This document shows positions 6,339-8,947 of a stretch of 8,947 bases of DNA, piece by piece. The notes under the pieces are model-generated. The model worked only from the letters and a program-made list of their open reading frames with translations. It was not told the origin of the DNA and did no database searches. The position numbers and the translations under genes are program-made. Each line of letters opens with the position of its first letter. Position 1 is the stretch's first letter. This DNA is from Akkermansiaceae bacterium UBA2381 (lineage in GTDB: Bacteria > Verrucomicrobiota > Verrucomicrobiia > Verrucomicrobiales > DEV007): positions 1,848 to 10,794 of the forward strand of contig DDSV01000011.1 in NCBI GenBank assembly GCA_002344215.1. Reading direction: 5' to 3'.

Positions 6339-7289
6339 CTACTGCGGTGTCCGCATCGTCCAGACGGCAATGAAAATGATGGGGAAAAGAAAGGCGTAAG
6401 AGGGACTCCAGGGACCGGGCCGGAACTTCCAGAAGGGCGTTTGTTTCGCCTTGAGCACCTCCCTCTCGTAGTCCCCCGGGTCGATCAGCCCTCTGAGCAG
6501 GTGAAGGAGAGACAACGTAAAATGGAAGAAGGCGGACTCCCCGAGCATGTAAGCCAAACCGGAGAGAAGAATCATTCCCTCCCAACCCTTGGCGGGCGGA
6601 TCACCCAGGAACCAGACGCCGCCGACCACTTCGAGGATTCCACTGATCGCCATGAAAACAGCGGTGATTACCGCGAAAGGTATCAGCCACGCGAGACGCC
6701 CGGACTTTCCGGGAGCGGATTCCAGCCACCACTCTCGCGTGCCCTTTACCAAACCGGGCAGAAGCCGGAACGCCCAATAGCTCGCGAACAACGGAATGAG
6801 GAGAAAACCGGCCGCCTTGACCGGGGTGGTGAACCGATGCCGTTCAGGGAGCGAGAGGACAAGAAGGTAGATCAGGGCCAAGCTCCCCGCGATCGACAAG
6901 AGAGTGAGAGTCATCGCAAGCGCGTCGAACCCCTCCGAGTAGTACGGATCGCCGCTCTGCACGGCCCCACGACCCGTTCCGGTGTTCAAGGCAAAGGCAA
7001 CCAAGGCCACGAGGATGGTCGCGGTGTAGGTGATCTTGAGGGTGCGCACGAGCGTTGCGGGCCGCATTTCCGCCAAGGGGCTTGCTGCTGCGGAAGGCGC
7101 GAAGGCAGGCCTTCGGTCTATCCCACCCCCGTCCATGGCATCGAGACTCCTCCAGTTGTCTCCACCCGCCTCGCAGACCATCACGTCCCGGGGTACCACC
7201 CCCGCGTTGGCAAATTTTCGGATTTCCGCAAGCGAAAGGGGTCCCACAGGCTGGGAGTTTGTATCGGCGTAGTAGAAAGCTTCCGGCAT
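6339..7289 (-). CDS. GYF_2 (DUF4339) domain polytopic membrane protein, first of tandem set
   Basis: A 316-residue protein. Residues 5-50 form the GYF_2 domain (FYYADTNSQPVGPLSLAEI, then VMVCEAGGDNWRSLDAM). A short Ala/Pro linker is followed by about six membrane segments near 84-101, 123-146, 157-178, 200-227, 237-264 and 297-312. The N-terminal domain is expected in the cytoplasm. The membrane part shares no visible motif with the other two proteins of the set and I do not recognise its family. GGAG stands a few bases before the ATG at 7289, closer than usual. This gene is promoter-proximal in a three-gene run and diverges from the XRE regulator gene at 7397, which may control it. Confidence 0.83.
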   Translation of the reverse strand: MPEAFYYADTNSQPVGPLSLAEIRKFANAGVVPRDVMVCEAGGDNWRSLDAMDGGGIDRRPAFAPSAAASPLAEMRPATLVRTLKITYTATILVALVAFALNTGTGRGAVQSGDPYYSEGFDALAMTLTLLSIAGSLALIYLLVLSLPERHRFTTPVKAAGFLLIPLFASYWAFRLLPGLVKGTREWWLESAPGKSGRLAWLIPFAVITAVFMAISGILEVVGGVWFLGDPPAKGWEGMILLSGLAYMLGESAFFHFTLSLLHLLRGLIDPGDYEREVLKAKQTPFWKFRPGPWSPSYAFLFPIIFIAVWTMRTPQ

Positions 7290-7348
7290 GAACTCCGAAG
7301 GGTTGCTGGACCTAGAATGAACTCGTAAACACCTAAGGGTAAAGGAAA

Positions 7349-7364
7349 ATTATCCCATATTGGG
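7349..7364. promoter_or_regulatory. Candidate promoter and operator between the GYF_2 operon and the XRE gene
   Basis: On the minus strand, GATAAT (7354-7349) is a good -10-like hexamer that would place a transcript start about 50 bases before the first GYF_2 gene; no matching -35 is seen. It abuts an inverted repeat CCCA-TAT-TGGG (7354-7364). XRE-family proteins commonly bind short inverted repeats overlapping divergent promoters, so this is a plausible operator. The arms are only four bases, so chance is not excluded. Confidence 0.25.
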
Positions 7365-7396
7365 TTACAAGTCGAAGACGTCGAAAATCGTCCTTA

Positions 7397-7621
7397 ATGG
7401 ACTATTCGGCCCGACATCAGCGCTTTCGTGATCTGCTCCGGCAGATCCGCGTCGATGCCGGTCTCACCCAAAAGGAGTTAGCCCAGATGCTCGGTAAACC
7501 GCAGAGCTATGTCTCGAAGGCAGAGGTGGGAGAACGCCGACTGGACTTCCTCGAGACCTTGGATTTTTGCGGTGCGTGCGGGGTCGGAGTAGAGGAATTC
7601 GCTGGCCGACTGACGGATTAG
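7397..7621 (+). CDS. Small XRE-family helix-turn-helix transcriptional regulator
   Basis: A 74-residue protein that is essentially a single Cro/C1-type HTH domain. The pattern FRDLLRQIRVDAGLTQKELAQMLGKPQSYVSKAEVGERRL (residues 10-48) has the standard five-helix layout, with TQKELAQMLG as the second helix and QSYVSKAEVGERRL as recognition helix plus cap. The last 25 residues (LDFLETLDFCGACGVGVEEFAGRL) match the usual final helices, where the family has a 'll.ia..lgv....l' pattern. It has no sensor or effector domain, so it resembles antitoxin-type or phage-type regulators that act as dimers. It diverges from the GYF_2 operon across a 107-base gap. It points toward the HipA gene but lies on the opposite strand about 690 bases away, which is not the usual hipBA arrangement. 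Its target is unknown; autoregulation is likely. Confidence 0.85.
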   Translation: MDYSARHQRFRDLLRQIRVDAGLTQKELAQMLGKPQSYVSKAEVGERRLDFLETLDFCGACGVGVEEFAGRLTD

Positions 7622-7852
7622 TTGCTCTCTCGTTTAAACTGTCACTGCTGGTCCCCCGGGTTAATGCGCGATCCTTGCGGGCCAAGAGAAATCGAGACAG
7701 GCCCTTGGCTAACGGCAGCGCCGAATACCCGAACCAACCGGGGAAGAATCCCCACGGGTGGACCTCTGCAAGACGGTGCAGGAGTCCTGGAGCAGTCCCC
7801 ACATGCGGGAGACTTCCTCTTCCACCGACACAGCCACACCTGTGCAGTTCAT

Positions 7853-7864
7853 GAGCTATAGCTC
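7853..7864. repeat. Perfect 12-bp palindrome GAGCTATAGCTC
   Basis: GAGCTA and TAGCTC are exact reverse complements with no spacer. The palindrome begins immediately after an ATG at 7851-7853 (sharing the G), so it would cover the first codons of the weak small reading frame. It could be a protein-binding site. No second copy was seen in the window. Confidence 0.4.
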
Positions 7865-8184
7865 TCCACCACGAATGGTAGCTCTCATCCTCCCCACGGG
7901 TGAGGTGCTACCCAAAGTGACCGAACAGGAGGCGAAGCTATCCCTCCCATGGTTACCTGCGGGGACGAGGATAGACCCTCCCCTTCCGCCGGGTAATCCG
8001 GTGGCCCTGGCCTTCCTTGACCGGCTGCTGAGTCACGAAGGCACTGAATAATCATAGGCACCATACCAACTATGGAGTCTGGATCATCTGTCAACCTTTT
8101 CCAGCGACCATTGTCGATGTAACACCCTAATGGATAACAAGATAGAACAAAACCTAACAGAATCACAGCCGGTTCACAATCCTG

Positions 8185-8207
8185 TGTCGAACGCTCGACA
8201 AATTTTT
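8185..8207 (+). terminator. Weak candidate intrinsic terminator
   Basis: TGTCGA (8185-8190) pairs perfectly with TCGACA (8195-8200) around a four-base loop ACGC and is followed by AA and then five Ts (8203-8207). The orientation suits a plus-strand transcript coming from the 7622-8180 gap or from the XRE gene. The stem is only six pairs, so strength is doubtful. Confidence 0.35.
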
Positions 8208-8311
8208 CACCGTCCGCCAAGGCTGTTGGCACGGGCTTTCGCGCCTGACGCTCGGGAAACGGAGCAGCCGCCCAACCGGGAAGCTCCCCGGGCTGGTTCA
8301 ACATTGCAGGC

Positions 8312-8947
8312 TCAACTCCCGAAGCACCACTGCATCGACTCCTGCTCGGATCGAGTGATCCCGAGCTCGCTCGCCATTTCCCGCCACGAGGCGACCACCT
8401 GCTTCACCTCGCCGAGGACCCGGTCGGCGTCCCGTGGTTCGAGACGAAAGTACTCCGCCACCTTCCGGGCCACTTCGAAGTCGAGGGAGTTGTCGGTTTC
8501 GGTGATGTTCAAGCTCAGCCCCTGGCCATCCGGATCCGCGTTCAGGTCGAAGGCCGGCGAAAGTCTCCATCCTCCCCGGGTGAGCAGGAAGCCGTGGTTG
8601 CGAAGGTGGTCGTCGATATTCCGGATCGCGATGGAGAAGACGATGCGCCGCCAGAGCTCCCTAAGGTCGCAATCCGGCTTGGTCCCCTGGCGGATGAGCA
8701 GTTCCGCCAGCTCGAGGTAGCTCACTCCTCCCGAATGGTCCGCGCCGTCGTTGTATCCGAGCAGGGTCATTGCCGAGGCAAAATGAATTCTCTCTGCTCC
8801 CCGGGTGCCGGGAGAGCGGTCGAAGCGTCGAACGAGAAAGGTGTGCTGCCGGTCTCCAAATCGCTCGAGACGAGCCTCGGCCACCTCCACCCCGGCCAGC
8901 TTTGCCAACCGATGCGCCACCATCTCCCAGGCACCCATGTCGCGCTC
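8312..8947 (-). CDS. hipA: HipA-family toxin Ser/Thr kinase, C-terminal part (N-terminus outside window)
   Basis: The 211 visible residues are the C-terminal half of a HipA-like protein; the family is usually about 400-440 residues. The frame stays open to the right edge (the residues before the internal Met at 8938 are Glu-Arg-Asp), so the true start is outside. Counting from that Met, diagnostic motifs are FLVRRFDR (34-41), NIDDHLRNHGF (107-117) with the catalytic Asp110 and metal-binding Asn114, and SPAFDLN (127-133) with Asp131 as the metal-binding aspartate. These match the kinase active site of HipA (E. coli Asp309 and Asp332 equivalents). HipA toxins phosphorylate targets such as glutamyl-tRNA synthetase and halt growth; the HipB antitoxin, an XRE protein, neutralises them. 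The end (SMQWCFGS then TGA) appears intact. The cognate hipB is most likely beyond the right edge, upstream of this gene. The XRE gene at 7397 is convergent and distant, so it is an unlikely partner. Confidence 0.88.
   Translation of the reverse strand, partial: ERDMGAWEMVAHRLAKLAGVEVAEARLERFGDRQHTFLVRRFDRSPGTRGAERIHFASAMTLLGYNDGADHSGGVSYLELAELLIRQGTKPDCDLRELWRRIVFSIAIRNIDDHLRNHGFLLTRGGWRLSPAFDLNADPDGQGLSLNITETDNSLDFEVARKVAEYFRLEPRDADRVLGEVKQVVASWREMASELGITRSEQESMQWCFGS

Larger units (their letters stand above)
7622..8311. other. Gene-poor gap between convergent XRE and HipA genes
   Basis: About 690 bases without a convincing gene. The best plus-strand frame ends at 8051, with possible starts at 7758 (GTG), 7803, 7851 and 7875. 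The peptide from 7851 (MSYSSPPRMVALILPTGEVL...) is 66 residues and Pro-rich, lacks a ribosome binding site and matches nothing I recognise. A minus-strand frame across 7885-8304 looks like noise. The segment at about 8085-8215 is visibly AT-richer than its surroundings. The gap also contains a 12-bp palindrome at 7853-7864 and a weak hairpin with T5 at 8185-8207. It may be decayed sequence, an untranslated RNA or an old insertion site. Confidence 0.5.

Noticed and set aside
6321..7328. Long plus-strand open frame (335 codons) opposite the first GYF_2 gene
   Set aside because: The translation is Arg/Gly/Glu-rich with no recognisable domain, while the minus strand encodes a clear GYF_2 domain and hydrophobic segments.
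7397..7621. HipB antitoxin for the HipA gene at 8312-8947
   Set aside because: hipB normally lies directly upstream of hipA on the same strand; this gene is on the opposite strand, convergent and about 690 bases away.
7679..7709. Short inverted repeat around GCCAAG (7681-7686) and CTTGGC (7704-7709)
   Set aside because: Six pairs with a 17-base loop and no T-tract; not better than expected in GC-rich DNA.
8168..8190. tRNA T-arm-like string GGTTCACAATCC
   Set aside because: The flanking bases do not form a five-pair T stem, and no acceptor, D or anticodon arms could be placed around it.
7885..8304. Minus-strand open frame of 139 codons in the gap
   Set aside because: Mixed, motif-free composition without a ribosome binding site; it crosses the weak hairpin and looks like chance.

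Overview
The window looks like bacterial chromosomal DNA from a GC-rich genome. Genes sit on both strands in short, tightly packed groups. The best taxonomic hint is the row of three proteins that each begin with a GYF_2 (DUF4339) domain fused to membrane segments. This style is common in Verrucomicrobiota and also occurs in Planctomycetota and other phyla. Several starts lack a Shine-Dalgarno sequence. A Verrucomicrobiota origin is an inference, not a demonstrated fact.

Left region (1-2227, all minus strand). Three overlapping genes, read right to left, form one cassette: a small ribbon-helix-helix-like protein (2227-1964), a conserved protein with an Asn/Gly-rich linker (1986-1417), and a RecB/Cas4-type PD-(D/E)XK nuclease with a likely Fe-S cluster (1420-551). 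A strong hairpin with a T-rich tail (509-464) closes the unit. Beyond it are a short membrane or lipoprotein-like gene (395-57) and, in ATGA overlap with it, the first 20 codons of a gene that leaves the window at position 1.

Middle (2228-4843). A gap of about 370 bases precedes a solitary 748-residue plus-strand gene. The protein has a putative PD-(D/E)XK nuclease core in the middle and a SEC-C zinc motif at its C-terminus. On hand-sampled lines it is less GC-rich than both flanks. This is the most interesting single gene here: a candidate stand-alone nuclease, possibly defence-related, with no assigned function.

Right-centre (4871-7621). Three consecutive minus-strand genes (7289-6339, 6322-5432, 5410-4871) encode GYF_2-headed membrane proteins with unrelated membrane and C-terminal parts. 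A small XRE-family helix-turn-helix gene (7397-7621) diverges from them. The shared 107-base intergenic stretch contains a short inverted repeat and an AT-rich promoter-like segment.

Right edge (7622-8947). About 690 bases hold no convincing gene, only a weak small reading frame, a 12-bp perfect palindrome and a weak hairpin followed by T5. A HipA-family toxin kinase then enters from the right edge on the minus strand. Its C-terminal catalytic half is present; its N-terminus and any HipB partner lie outside the window.

No rRNA, tRNA, CRISPR array, transposase or integrase was recognised.
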